The notes beneath the pieces are model-generated. The model was not told the origin of the DNA and made no database searches. It worked only from the letters and a program-made list of their open reading frames with translations. Shown piece by piece: positions 21,718 to 34,029 of a stretch of DNA of 64,000 nt. The stretch is from contig JAAOMT010000349.1 in the NCBI GenBank assembly GCA_016748015.1, positions 126,812 to 190,811 of the forward strand, written 5' to 3'. Source of the DNA: Geosiphon pyriformis. Lineage: Eukaryota; Glomeromycota; Glomeromycetes; Archaeosporales; Geosiphonaceae. Both the position numbers and the translations under genes were made by a program. Every line of letters starts with the position of its first letter. Position 1 is the stretch's first letter.

Positions 21718-23513
21718 TGAGAAATAGGGAGAGGAAAAGCACCACCTGCCAAAGCCAAACCATTCAAGTGCACTGATAGACTCATGACCAAAGCAGAGAG
21801 ACTTTCCAACATGTTTTCCAATTTCACAACCTCAGGTGAGGCAGTTGAACCAAGAACGGCAGCAGTCTTGTCACTAGTGGCATCACCCAAACCCACTCCC
21901 ATCACTATATCCTCCTCTTGATTCTGCAATGGGAGGGTCACTGGCAGCTGACGTCCAGGGCTAAGCTAGAAAACTGCCAGCACAAATGAGTCCAACCTCT
22001 TAGCCAACTTACCAATTTGTCCCACGAGACTGACAAGACTGCTTTCAATATTCTTTAAATGATTTTCTAATTCACTATTAACAGGCAGAAAAGGTTTACC
22101 ATAAGATATAGAACCAGATTGAGCTGAACCACCAAAAAACACTATCAGAAGTAGTCTACCAACCACGGAAGCCCAAGTTTTTCCACCAAAAGCCAAGGGA
22201 CAAGAAACGGGTGCAGACTTTTTTTCATATATCTTTGCCAGACGGAACTGATCCTGAGCTGAGAGAGGAGCTCTCTTGCTCCTAGGACTTGAAGACACAC
22301 CAGTAGTATGACAAACGAGAGAAGTATGACTGAAAGTTTTGCAAATTGAGCACAATGCAGTGGTTAAATAAGACCATCGGAGACTAACATCTTTTATAAC
22401 AGGAGTGTTTGCCATTGTCTAAATAAGGCTACTCTCAGAATCGAAGCACACAGTGATACAGCATGCCCAGACATAACTGACAGAACTGCACTCAATAACA
22501 CATGTTTTCCCACCAACTGAACCAATGAAGTCCCAAAGATCATGAGCATTGGTGCCTATGGGAAGGATATAAAGCAAAGCCCTAAACTCATCTCTGGCAT
22601 TTTATGTTTATTTGTCAACATTGGCCTGGGCCACACGCACCACATCTTTCCCAATAAGGATGGACCACTCAGCTGCCAAGAAATCAGCCTGAATTTAATC
22701 CTCCATTTCGATGACTACCTTTTGCCATAGTCCCACCAACTGCATCTTGATCAACTTAATAACTCCAAAATCAGAAATGGCTGCATGCACTGCCTCAATG
22801 AAAATTCCCACAGGAATTTTTTTCAACACAATTGCCCGATTCGTACGATTGTTGATGGAGTGCTTAAGATCAGTGTTTACTATAACACTATGATCATTTG
22901 CCAATTGTGCAACTGCCATCATCGCCTTTTTAGAAGTGAAAGATGCCCAAATGATTCCACCAAATTTTGAGAGGATGGAAGCCCCCCCAAAACCATTTAC
23001 ACTTGAAAAGATTTTTCTGACAAAATTGACTTTTTCCTGAGATGATTTACCAGCCACTGCTACAAGATCAATATCTAAAGCAAAAAATTTGCAAACAGGC
23101 ACTTGAACAGATGGCTTGACTGGAAAAGGAGGTGGGAGAAGAAGAAAATCATCCAACACATCATCTTCTGCATTGACAGTATCATAGTCAATTACATCCA
23201 GTGGTTTCCTTAGCACCTTCTTGGTTTTCACACGCAAACCCTTTGGTGTCTGATCAGAATTCCCTCCTGTAAAAGTACCATTATCATCATAATCTACACT
23301 GGTTTCTTTAACCAAGCATTTTTCTTCCATGTCAATACTCTCAGATTCTGTAGTGTTACCAGTTTTAGAACCCCATGAATGAGTGCTGAGAGTTTTAACA
23401 GCAACCCTTTTATTATTAATACTTTCTTCCAACACACCACCCTTCTTTTTCTTCCTTGATGCAACAGCCTTAAAACCATTTTCAGAACCAGAAGCTTTAA
23501 TGGTCTTCTTCAT
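21714..23513 (-). pseudogene. LINE-B ORF1, gag-like protein with intact CCHC
   Basis: Starts at ATG 23513 (MKKTIKASG). A Lys/Ser/Glu-rich, probably disordered N-terminus is followed by FVRKIFSSVNGFGG (about 23020), an RRM-like region (VLKKIPVGIF ... IKMQLVGLWQK), then an intact knuckle CSICKTFSHTSLVC (22352-22311), a Ser/Arg segment (SSPRSKRAPLS), and a heptad-like Leu-rich C-terminus (22080-21720) that may be a coiled coil. The first 272 codons are open to 22695. Later stops near 22695, 22600, 22420 and 21966 break it. The last TGA overlaps the ORF2 ATG. It is the best ORF1 in the window. Confidence 0.85.
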
Positions 23514-23649
23514 AACAGCAATAACAGAGCCAACAGTGGCCTCGTAATTGAAAAATGGTTTTAATTTGTCATACTGAATGGTAAAAAACTTCTTTCAAAA
23601 AAACTATAGACTCTTTTTCGGGAATTTTGAATGAAAAAGAAAAAAATTT

Positions 23650-23660
23650 TATTATTAAAT
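23650..23660. repeat. LINE-B target-site duplication, right copy
   Basis: TATTATTAAAT, identical to 7150-7160, directly after the LINE-B 5' UTR start. It separates LINE-B from the A-tail of LINE-C. Confidence 0.7.
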
Positions 23661-24247
23661 ATATATAATATATTTTTTTTAATGAGTGAGGTCCAAACAC
23701 GACCTAGTGTTATACATCATACAAATAATCTAAACTAGGTGCGAATTATGTGCTTTCTACACATGACCAGCCACTCATACCTATATGTACAGAAACCAAA
23801 TCTCCAATACCTAAAAAAAATGGACAAAACTTACGAAATCCGAAACCAACTCCAAAAGCCTCAGCCACTCCCAGCAATCTAACCACACCAGCTGAAAACA
23901 CCATAGGCAAACCAGAAACAAAAGCAGGAGTAGAGCCATCATGTAGAATCAAACCGTGCTTTTCCATAAATGCTCAGTGTCTGGCATGGACCAACTAAAT
24001 ATCATCTCAAAATGCAAAACAGAACTCATGCACAAAGCTCACAATCTTTTTAGTACCCTCCTTAGAATTTTTAAAAACCAAGACCAATTCACAAAACCAT
24101 TCATCGAAGACAAAGCCCTTATACAGAGCAACACCAACTCCAATTTCAGAAACACAAGAAGCCAAGACCTGTAAAACACATGAAGAATAGCGAGACAGAC
24201 CAGAAAGAGCTTCCCAAGTTGAAGCATGAGTGCCCAACAAATGAGCT
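23661..24247 (-). mobile_element. LINE-C, 5'-truncated LINE 3' end
   Basis: Only the last part of a LINE ORF2 plus 3' UTR and a short A run (near 23680) is present. The frame includes LLGTHASTWEALSGLSRYSS, YKGFVFDEWFCELVLVF and MEKHGLILHDGS, homologous to the C-terminus of LINE-B (MEKHGLIPQDGS). Stops lie near 24007-23995 and 23970. The final codons run to 23746, slightly past the equivalent stop in LINE-B. The left side joins A+T-rich DNA at about 24247, a typical 5' truncation from incomplete reverse transcription. Confidence 0.85.
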
Positions 24248-24840
24248 ATATATAAAAAAAGCAATTATCAAATACAAAATAATAAAAAATATTAATTTAG
24301 ATATTTAAGCACTTTTTATATATTAAAAAACATTATTTTAATTTAATAATATAAATTAAATATTTAAAATCAATATTTTTTAATTAACAAATTTATTAAA
24401 ATAATTTTTTATTAATTAAAATTAAAGTTAAAAATATTAATTATTAATAAAATTTTAAAATCTTTATTTTTTTAACTTTTTTTTAATTCTATATTTTTTA
24501 AAATTTATAGTGTTTTATTATTCAAATATATATACTAATATTAAAAATTTTATTATTGTAAATATAAAAACAGATTTTAAAAGACAAATTTATTATTTAT
24601 TTAAATATTTATATTTTTAAAACAATAAATTTATATTTTAATAGCATATATATTTTTAATTATTTAAAGTTTTATTTAATATTTTAATATTTTTAAATAT
24701 TTTTAAAAATAACAAAAATTTTTTAAAATTAATAATAAAATATAATTTTTAAAAAACAAATTATAAATAATAATATAAATTAAAATAAAATTTAAAAAAC
24801 TAAAATTTTAAAAGTTTAATAACTTTTTATTATTTAATAT
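24248..24840. other. A+T-only spacer
   Basis: Nearly pure A/T sequence with homopolymer runs between the divergent LINE-C and LINE-D. I see no gene, repeat unit or motif in it. Confidence 0.7.
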
Positions 24841-24996
24841 ATAAAAAAAACAAAAAAAAACTTCTTTCTCTTGTTTATCTCAAATTCTCAGAAAGAGTCA
24901 AAAGTTTTTTTAAAAGAAGTTTTTTTCATCATTCAGTACAATAAAACCAAACTGTTTTTTGATTTCAAGGCTACTGTTGGCCCTAGTATTGTTATC

Positions 24997-26784
24997 ATGA
25001 AGAAGATTGCTGAAAAGTCTGGTTTTGGTGGTGGTTTTAAGTCTGTTTTGTCAAGAAAGAAGAGAAAAAGTGTTGCTTTAGAAGAAAGTATTGGTGACAA
25101 AGAAGTTCCTACTAAGGTGTCTAGTGGTCGTTCTTGGAGTTCTAAGACTGATGACACTACAGAATCTGAGAGTATCAATATAGAAGAAGAGTGTTTAGTG
25201 GAAGAAACTAGCTTTAACTATGGTGAGAGTGGCACTATCACTAATGGGAAGCATAATCAAACCCCTAAAGGACCAGGCATCAAAACTAAAAAGGCTTTGG
25301 GCAAGCCATTAGGAAAGATAAACTTCTCAAATCTTGGTATTGATAATGATGTTCTCTTGGATGCCCCCTTAGAACTTCCTCCTCTCTTGAAGAATTTGGT
25401 TCCTGTCTCTGTTAGAAAATTTTTTGCTCTAAATATCAGATTGGATAAAGTGGTTGGAAAATTCTTTTAAGAGAAGCTCATAGTAGTTAGAAGATTGTTT
25501 TTAAAAGTCAATGGTTTTGGAGGGGCTTCTACCCCCTCAAAATTTTCTGGAATCATCTATGCTTTATTCATTTCTGAAGTTAGCTTGGTGCAGGCTACAG
25601 AAAAGGCAAGAACAGCAAACATTTTAGTAAACGCTGATCTCAAGAAATCTATTGGTTGTTCAGATTGAACTGTGGTAATAAAAAAAATTCCAGTTGGTAT
25701 ATTGGCTGAGGCTGTGTATATTACACTATCCGAATTTGGAATAATTAAGTCAATCAAGATGCAATTGGTGGGGCTGTGGCAAAAAGCTGTGGTAAAATTT
25801 GAGCAATCAGATCAGGCTAATTTGGTTGCAACTGAGTGGTCTATCTTGATCAGGAAAGATGCCGTGCATGTTGTCAGGGCTGATCTAGACAAAAAATCGT
25901 GAGATAAGAGGGATTATCATAGAGCACTGTTCTATACATTGCCAATGGAAACTAATGCTCATGATATTTAGGATTTTGTTTGATCTGTGGGTGGAAAAAC
26001 TTGTATTATTGATTGCCATCCAGTTACATATGTTCAGGTCAGATGTGCTGTTGTTTGCTTCAATTTTGTTGAGTCTTTGAATGCTGCCATAAAAACTACA
26101 CCAGTGCTTAGAGGCACTAATTTACATTGGTCTAGTCTTGTTTCTGCCAGATGTGCTAAGTGTGAGAAGTTAGGTTATACATTATTGAACTGTGCTGAGA
26201 GTAAGAAAATTTCTTCTGGTAGTTCATTCCATAGAGTGTTTTTGGATGCAGATAAAAGCAGGCTGGCTGCAATATATGTCAAATGATCTGCCCCAGTTGC
26301 TTATTCTGTTTTTTTTGGTGGCCTTTCTTGGGTGAAAGTTGCAAGTGGGTTTTCTTTTTCTCCTCTTTCTGGCCGAGTTGTTTTGGTAAATGTTGGCTCC
26401 TCTTCAAAGATGAAGCCATCCTTATTGGTTGCGACAGAAATCAATAATAGGTTTGTCACTCTTGAGTACAGTTTCACCAGTCTTGCAGAGCATGTTGACA
26501 TGCTGACTAAGAAGTTGGAAACACTTGAGCCAATGGCTTCTCAGCTTAGCTCTAGATGTTAGCTGTTGGTGACTCTTTCATCACAGAATCAAGGAACAGA
26601 TATAGTGATGAGTGAAAGTTTGGGTGTGGCTGCTGGTGGTAAAACTGTTGCAGGGACAGTGGTTTTTGATTCTTCTGTTGTCAGAAAAATAGAAAATACT
26701 TTGAAAAATCTTGCAATTACAGTTATGGGCTTTTTGGCCAAAATAGACAATGCTGGTTTGGTTCCTGCTGTTTCCTTCTCTTAA
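24997..26784 (+). pseudogene. LINE-D ORF1, gag-like protein
   Basis: Starts at ATG 24997 (MKKIAEKSG), aligned with the LINE-B start. Lys/Ser-rich N-terminus, then LFLKVNGFGGAS (about 25500), VIKKIPVGILAEA and IKMQLVGLWQKA (about 25680-25790), then the knuckle at 26152-26193. The knuckle reads CAKCEKLGYTLLNC: the His is Tyr (CAY to TAY, C to T). The C-terminal part (26330-26780) is Leu/Ser-rich, possibly coiled coil. Stops near 25468, 25666, 25900, 25968, 25981, 26284 and 26560 break it. The final TAA (26782-26784) shares its last A with the ORF2 ATG. Confidence 0.85.
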
Positions 26785-29700
26785 TGACAAATTTAATCTG
26801 GAAAGTTGCTATATGCAATGTTAGAAGCATAAACAATTCTGCGAAACAAGATGATATTGTGCATTGGCATAAGGACATGGACAATCTAATTTCAATTTTT
26901 ATAGAAACTAAGCTAAAAGGGAAAATACACTCTTGGATTGTTAAAAAATTTGAAGGCATCTGCATGTTTACTTTTGGGTTGAATACTGGTTACTTGGGGT
27001 CAGGTGTTGTTGTGATCATAAATAATTCTTTGGCTAAGCATGTGTATAAGATTTTTGAGGTATCTGGTTGGCTTATCTTTATCAAGCTGCTTTTTAAAAA
27101 TAAGCTTTCTGTCTCAATTTTGGGGCTTTATGCTGGTGTATCTCTCATGGTCCATCTTTCTCAGACTGATAAAATCAATTTACTCATGGCTAGAGCTGTG
27201 AATGAATCTTTTTTTGTCATTTTTGGTGGTGATTTTAACAAAAATGGTTCTCATAGATGTGTCAGCTTTAAAAAATGTCTTGATCTGAGGTTAGTTGATT
27301 CTTTGGTTGAGAGTTTGGCAGTGCAAACACCTACTTGGTTGAATTTTTATGAAGTTATGAAAGTGATTGATTATGTGCTTGTTTTTGCAAATTTGGTTGA
27401 TGCATTAGTGTATTACAGTGTTTTGGAGGTTGGTGAACATTTTAACACTGACCATCAGGCTGTGTTTGTGTCTGTGGGTTTGGGTGGATTATTGAATGCA
27501 CAGTTGAACTTTCTTTGCAAAAAGGCAAATATAGATTATTAGAAGTATGATATCAAAAGTGCTGATGATGTTAAGTGGTGTGAATTCAGAGTGTCGATGA
27601 CAGCAAATACCACTATGTTTTCTGAAAAGTTTGTTTCCTCTGTGGTATTTTCTGATCTGGATTTTATGTGAGAAATTGTTTATAAGGTAATAGTTTTTTT
27701 GGCTAATGATTCATTTAAGAAAAAATGGTTTAAGGGCTTTAATAGCATCTTTACCAAGAGCTCCTCTAGGTTTTACAGATTAGAAATTTTGGTTTTGAGA
27801 ATAGTTAAAGCATTCTGTGGACAGGATTCTATAAGGTTTGCATCTTTGATGAGCTATTGAGCCTCTTTGGATTCTGACAAAGCCTTGGCAGTGCAGGTTT
27901 TTTTGGACTCTGGTGTGAATTTGGATTGTGTAAGATCTGCTCTCTTTGGTGTGTGTAAGTCTTATTATGCTTCCAAACTTGTCGAATTTTTGAGAGCTCA
28001 GGAGTCAAGTATTAGATCTGCTATTAATAGGCATATAGAGAACTTTGCTTTTGATAAAGGTCACACTATTAGGAGTGTTTTAGAATGTTCTTTTCATAAG
28101 GTAGAATTGGACTATCTGGTTGTTGGTGATGAATTGATTCTAGAGTTTGAGTTAGTCAAAGCTAAAGTAAATGTGATTATGGAAAGGTAGACTAAGAAAC
28201 ACAAAGTGGTTTCTAATATTTCTAGTGAATGGTCTCATCAATACCAGCCTTTGGAGTATGTCTTTAATGGTGTATTCTCGGATGTGATGTGACTAATTGA
28301 TTTTAATGAGTTGTTTGGTGTGGTTTCTGATCTGCCTGATGGCAAAGCTGCTGGTCTTTCTAATATCCCCAATGAACTTTGGAAACACTGTAACAAATCT
28401 GTTATGAATATGTTTTTAGAACTTTTGAACACTTGTTTGATTAGTGAGTCAATGCCCAGTTTTTGGAGGGAGGCTTGGGTTTCAATAATCCCTAAACCAT
28501 ATGAATGGGAGGGCATTCTTATGAACACCCATCCTATTGCTCTGATTGAAACAGCCCATAAAATTCTCTCCATGATCCTGTCTTATAGGATTTCCCTGGC
28601 ATGTAACAGCTTTAATGTTCTTTGTGGTGACAACTTTTCTGTTCTGAAGAGTATTTCTACACAATCACCTATTTTTGCAGTTGGCTTGGTAATAGAGGAT
28701 GCTCTGGAAAAGAACCACAAACACTGGCTTGTTCTGCAGAATATGCGAAAAGCATATTATTCTGTTGGTTGGGAGCATCTTAAAAAGAGTTTGATTAAGA
28801 TTAAAATGTGTAGCAAGTTTATATGTTTTTTTGGTAGTATTCATTACAATCATGTCAAGAAAATTATAACTGATTTCAGCTTAACTGATGGATATCATGT
28901 TTATGATGGCTTAAATTAGGGGGAGGTTTTCTCACCACTTCTCTGGTACATATTCTATAATCCTCTCCTTTGTGAGATTAAGAGACAGGAAAGTATGTAT
29001 GGTTACAGGTTGAATTCTTATTTTATTTCAAAAAATGGTCATCCAGAACTTGTTGCTAGGTTGTCTTCCTTCTTTGCTGCTGGGGCTTTCGTCAATGATA
29101 CAATTTGGGTTGATAGCAATCAGAGTGCTACTCAGCATATTCTCAATGTTGCCAGTAAATTTTTCTGGATCAATAACATTTCTATTAACACAGACAAAAC
29201 TGTTGTCATCCCTATTAATTGCAAAGTTGGTAGTTTTTCTTTAGTTATTAGTAGCTCACCTATTGTTATTGTGAAAAAAAGAGAATCTCATCATTATCTG
29301 GACATCTTTCTTTCAACTGAGGGTTTTTCGAAGCCTAGCTTGGCCAAAGCACAGTCAAATGTTTGGTTCTTCTCTAATCTTGTGCTAAGAAAGGCCATCT
29401 CAGATAAACAATTTTTGTACTTAGTTTCGGCTGTTTTTCATCCTATTGTGAGCTATAAAACTCAGTTTAGCTTCATACCTTTTGATATGTGCAACAAATG
29501 GGATACTTTGATTCAAAAAAGTGTTAAACTAAAATCAGGTTTTCCTTTTGATTTCCCAAATAATTCAATCTATTACCCTTCCTTTTATGGTTTGAAGTCT
29601 TTTGAGTAGATGCAATTTGAAGGCAAAATAGCATTGTTTGTGAATTTTGCAAACTCTGGTGGGACTTTGGGTCATATGTTCTCTCATAGGTCTTATGACT

Positions 29701-31534
29701 TGCAAGTTTTGTGTTGGCATCTCATTCACCTTCTGAGTTCTTCAATGCATATTTATGTCAGTCTTTTGAATAATTTTTTAGCTGGTGTAGTCCATGTTTT
29801 TGCAAAAAATAATCTGTCTCTGAGTGGTCCTTTGGGTGTTCTTTTTTATCATTAGTATAAGGTCTTTATGTCAGTGGTTCTTGAAGAAGCTAAGTTCTGT
29901 GTGCATCTCTCTTCTCTACATCAGTATAGTGTTGCCTTTGTGAATCAGCTCTGTGATTGTCATGGTGCCATTTTTAATTGGAAAACTTTTAAGCACTGGA
30001 AGAGATTAAATTCTCATGGTCCAGTTCCTGAGTAGTTTAGTCTTTCTGTCACCTTCCTCAGTGATGCAGCTTCTTTTTCTGTTGGTCTTTTTATTCTCAG
30101 GAGTGTTAATGCTCTTCTGAGTATTCTGAAGTCTCAGGAATTTAGATTGATATGTGATTATTTGTTTCATGTTAGTGCTGATAATCTGTTAGTCTATACT
30201 GATAGTTTTTTGAAGGATTTGGGCACCATACAGAGGAAGGCTGGTGCTGCTGTCTTTTTTGAAAACATTGGTCTGAGTTTGGGCATAAGAGTCACTAGTT
30301 TGTTGTCTTCTACTTTAACAGAACTGCAGATCATAGCTCTGACATTGGAATGTGTTCCTCCTCTTAGCTCAGTATACTTATACTCTGATAGTCAGGCTGC
30401 TTTGGATGCATGCAAATTAGAACTATATCTGATTTGTCCAGATTTTCAAGTTTGGTGTTGGGTGAAGCATCAGCATATTGTGAACATTATTTGTAGCAAA
30501 AATTTGAGGATGAAGTGAGTTAAGATAAAAGGTCACTTAAGTATCATAGGGAATGATCATGTAGATGCACTCACTGCTGTTGCCTCCAGCTTTAATTGGC
30601 ATCTTCCCCCCATTTGAAAAAGCATTGCCTTTTAGCTGATGGTGAGCTCATTTCTGGTAATTCTAGGCATTTTGTCTGGGATATATTTTATTTAATTCAT
30701 TGTGTGCATTGGGAAATTGATTCTGGCTTCAAGTTTTTGGCAGGTGATTTGATATCAGACATTGATTGGTTAAATTCTTTCTTGGTTTAGCATCCTAATT
30801 TGCATATGGCTGCAGGCTTTACAAGCAGACTCTCTGCTAGCTTGCATACATATTTTATGAAGGCTTTACATCATCACCTGCCTGTTGCTGTTTGGAAGCG
30901 ACTTTACTTTAGACATTATTCTAGTGTGTTATATTTGTTCTGTGGTGAAGTTGAGATTTCTGACCATGTTTTTTCTTGTGGTGTTAATCTCTCTACCCAC
31001 TGTCAGTTGTTGGATGCCTATGCAGCTTCTTGGGAGCTGATTTCTGGTCTCTTTCATTTCTCTTCTTATGTGTCTCAGCTTCTGTTGTTTTGTGCTTCTG
31101 ATATTTCTGTGTCTACAGCCTTTTTCAAAGGTTTTGTTTTCAATAATTGGTTTCAGGAGGCTGTGTCTGTCTTTTATGATCTCAAGCTCACAAGTCGGAG
31201 GATTGTAAACTTTGTGTGCACTCTTAGTCTTAGTTTCAAGAATAGCATATAGTCAGTCTGCATCAAACATTGAGTCTTTATGAAAAGAAATAGGTTAATT
31301 TCACCTGATGGTTTAATTTCTGTTTCAATTTTTGGACTGTCATCAGAGTTGTCTGCTGGTATTGTTAGGTTGCTTGGAATTGCTGACACTTTTGGTGTTT
31401 GCTTTGGTTTTCATAAGTTATGTTCATTCTTTTCTGGTATTGGTAATGATGTTTCAGTTCATATAGTTGCTTAGTAGTGTCTTGATCAGTCTGAATGGCT
31501 GGTTATATGTAGAAAAAGCCTAATTTGCATTTAG
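26784..31534 (+). pseudogene. LINE-D ORF2, endonuclease, RT, RNase H and zinc finger
   Basis: Starts at ATG 26784. Endonuclease: ETKLKGK, GGDFNKNGSH (about 27223) and NTDHQA (about 27448), with key residues intact. RT: SIIPKPYEWEG (about 28483), SVGWEHLKKSL, and the catalytic box FVND at 29088-29099 (first Asp to Asn). RNase H: VYTDSFL (about 30193), TELQIIAL, YSDSQAAL (about 30374). C-terminal zinc finger: LFCGEVEISDHVFSC (about 30935). I place the end at TAG 31532-31534. Stops near 27539, 27668, 27858, 28187, 28289, 28916, 29607, 29853, 30033 and 30516 fall mostly on Trp or Gln positions. At least one indel shifts the frame. Confidence 0.88.
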
Positions 31535-31605
31535 TTTAAATCATTTATATGATGTATTATATTAGGTAGCAATTGGACTTCATTCGTAAAATGTTAATAA
31601 AAAAA

Positions 31606-34000
31606 AATATATATAATATAATATTAAAACAAAAAATAAGAAAATTGTATTACTTTTATCTTTTTTATTACTTAAAATAATTAAAACTTTTTTTATTAGT
31701 AAAGCTTCAATAGTTGTAAAAACTGTTTGTTAATATTTTGTAAAAGTAATTTTTTTAAATAAAGTTGTAATTAAACAGTTTTTTGCTGTTTTAAAAGTAT
31801 TATTTTTGTCTTTAATTAAAAGTTTGTTCTTTTTTAAAGTTTTTTAAAGTAAACTATTTAAAATAGTTTTGGTATAATTTTTGTTTTTTCTAAAAATTTT
31901 AGAGTTTTTAATAAAAAACTAGTACATAATTACTTTTTTCTTCTATTTTTTTTACTATTGTTTAAAAATTCAAAAAAACCAAAATAGCCAAAAAAAAAAT
32001 TTTTATATCTTTGTTATTTATAACAACAATTTTTTTAAAATATTAAAAAGTTTTTTTTCTATAGTTTTTAATATTTTTAATGTTTAAAGTCTGTTTTTTT
32101 TGGTGAAAAATAAAGTTTTAACTTTTTTGTTTTTTTTTGGTTTTTTTATTAATCTGGTATTATCTGTATTAATTATAGTATTTAACTTTATTGTAATTAT
32201 AAAAAAAAATTTTTTTTGTTTTAAATAATAATAATAAAAACACATTGGCCAATTTTGGTTAAAATTAATTTTTAGTTAAAATTTTAATTTTTGGCCAATT
32301 TTTACTAATTTTAATATTAAAACATAATATATTTTTAAATATATTTTTATTTAATTAATTTTTTAAGTTACTTAATCTTAAAAATTAGGTTAATTAAATA
32401 AAAGCCAAAATTCTTTGTTTTTTTTTGTTTTTTGGTATTGTCTTTAATAATGTTTAAAAAATATTTAATAATTATCAAAAGTTTATTAAATAAGTAGTTA
32501 TAATTTGGATATTTAGTACTTAATATTTTTTTTAAAAGCAAATTAATTATTAAAACTGTTTTTTAGTCTACTTTTAAAATTGTAAAATTTTTTATTATAC
32601 TTTGTAATATTTTTTTAAACATATTTTTTAATAATATTAAAAATATTTTTGGTATTTTTAATATTATTATTTTGATTAAATTAAAGCTTTTTGGTTTGTA
32701 ATAATATACTATTATTTTTTTTAAAAACTTTTTTTCTGCTATTATTGTTTTTATTTACTAATATATATTAATAAAAAAACAATATTAAAATTTTTTTTTA
32801 TTTAATTAAAAAAAAGTTATTACTTAAAAAACTACTTTTAATATCAAGCTATTTAATCTTTTTTCTGATAATATTGTCTTTAAAATCAATAATTTAATTT
32901 TACAAATTAATAAATATACTTGTTTTATTTTTATTTCTCTGATTTTTATTATTGTTAATGTTTTATTATTATAATATTTAATTCTTATAAGTTTTTAAAT
33001 ATAGTTATTATAAAAACTAATACTTTATATAAATATTATATCTGTTAAAAATTTTTGAATATTATTATTATTATTATTATAAATATTAAAATTTAAATTA
33101 TTTATTTATAGATTATAAAATATTATTACAAGATATTATTATTATTTTTTTTTAAATTATCAGTTAAATTTATTGTTAACTTTAAGTTTTTGTATTATTT
33201 TTTATTGATTAAAAGTTTTATGCTAAAATTTTCGTTTTTTTGGCTTTTTTTTGTTGTTTTTTTGGCTATTTTTGTTGTTGTTTTTTAGATTTAATTTTTT
33301 GAAATCTTAAATTTTTGGTGTGACTAATTTAATCAAGTTTATTGTTGTTTTAATTAGATCTTTAATAATTTTGATAATATCTTTGTTAAATATTTTTTTG
33401 TATTATATATTAAATTTAAAAGTACAATTAGTGCTATTTAAAATTAAGTATTTGTTTTTAGTAGAGTTTTAAACAAAATTAATTATAAAATAATTATAAT
33501 CAAAATTAAATATTGTATTAGTTTAGATCTAATAGATAATAATAATAATAATAAATTTAATAATGTGTTAAATAAAAATACTTATACTTATTTGATGGTT
33601 TTTTAAAAGTATTAATCTTTTAAGATTAATTAAAATTCAAATAAACTGCTAAGTAATTAAGTAATATTGTTATAAATAATAATTTTTTGATTATTATTAT
33701 GTATAAAACATTTGTTTAAAATAGATTTTTACTTATAAATTCAATATAATTTAGTCTAGATTAAATTTATGTCTAATTATATATAAAAAAATACAAATTA
33801 TATTTAATTTGTATTAATTAGTTTAATATAATAACTTAAATTATAATTAAGTTATATATTAAATATAATTAAAAAAAATATAATCTTAATAAATATAATA
33901 AGTTTTTTTTAATATATAAATATATATATATATATATATTATAAAACTTGATAAAAAATTTATTAATTTAAATAATATTATTAATATTATTATTGATTTA
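31606..34000. other. Very A+T-rich region without recognisable content
   Basis: Poly-A/T runs, short TTA/ATT microsatellites (33058-33080, 33538-33552) and a (TA)n run (33921-33939). A weak symmetry exists at 32246-32300, where TTGGCCAA occurs at both ends. I found no convincing protein similarity in any frame. It may be a fully decayed element. Confidence 0.5.
33921..33939. repeat. (TA)n microsatellite
   Basis: An uninterrupted TA run of 19 bases inside a longer A/T stretch. Confidence 0.85.
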
Positions 34001-34029
34001 TTATAAAAAAAAGAAAAAATACTTTTTTT

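Larger units (their letters stand above)
7161..23649 (-). mobile_element. LINE-B, full-length non-LTR retrotransposon split by Gy1
   Basis: Minus-strand LINE with its 5' end at about 23649 and its A-tail at about 7169-7161. It is interrupted by Gy1 and one 4-bp duplication (8274-18009). Its own length is therefore about 6.75 kb. Order: 5' UTR, ORF1 (23513-21714), ORF2 (21717 to 18006, continuing 8273 to 7231), and a short 3' UTR ending in an A run. It is the best LINE copy for reading the family, but several stops and frame changes disable it. Gy1 entered the RNase H coding region after LINE-B had inserted. Confidence 0.9.
24841..31605 (+). mobile_element. LINE-D, near full-length non-LTR retrotransposon
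   Basis: Plus-strand LINE with a 5' UTR (about 24850-24996) homologous to the LINE-B 5' UTR, ORF1 from 24997, ORF2 from 26784, and a 3' UTR ending in an A run near 31590-31600. Its length of about 6.75 kb equals that of LINE-B. Flanking A/T sequence prevents a firm target duplication. It is closer to LINE-B than to LINE-A, and carries many stops of the Gln/Trp type. Confidence 0.9.

Noticed and set aside
266-31534. Alternative genetic code (TGA as Trp, TAA/TAG as Gln) or an endosymbiont genome
   Set aside because: Trp positions also show TAG, Arg positions show TGA, and the same transitions cause missense losses of catalytic residues. Normal TGG and CAA/CAG are abundant in the same frames. 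The retroelements are eukaryotic. Mutation explains the data better.
32246-32300. Palindrome with TTGGCCAA ends
   Set aside because: The inner arms do not align well; symmetry is limited to the ends and common A/T words.
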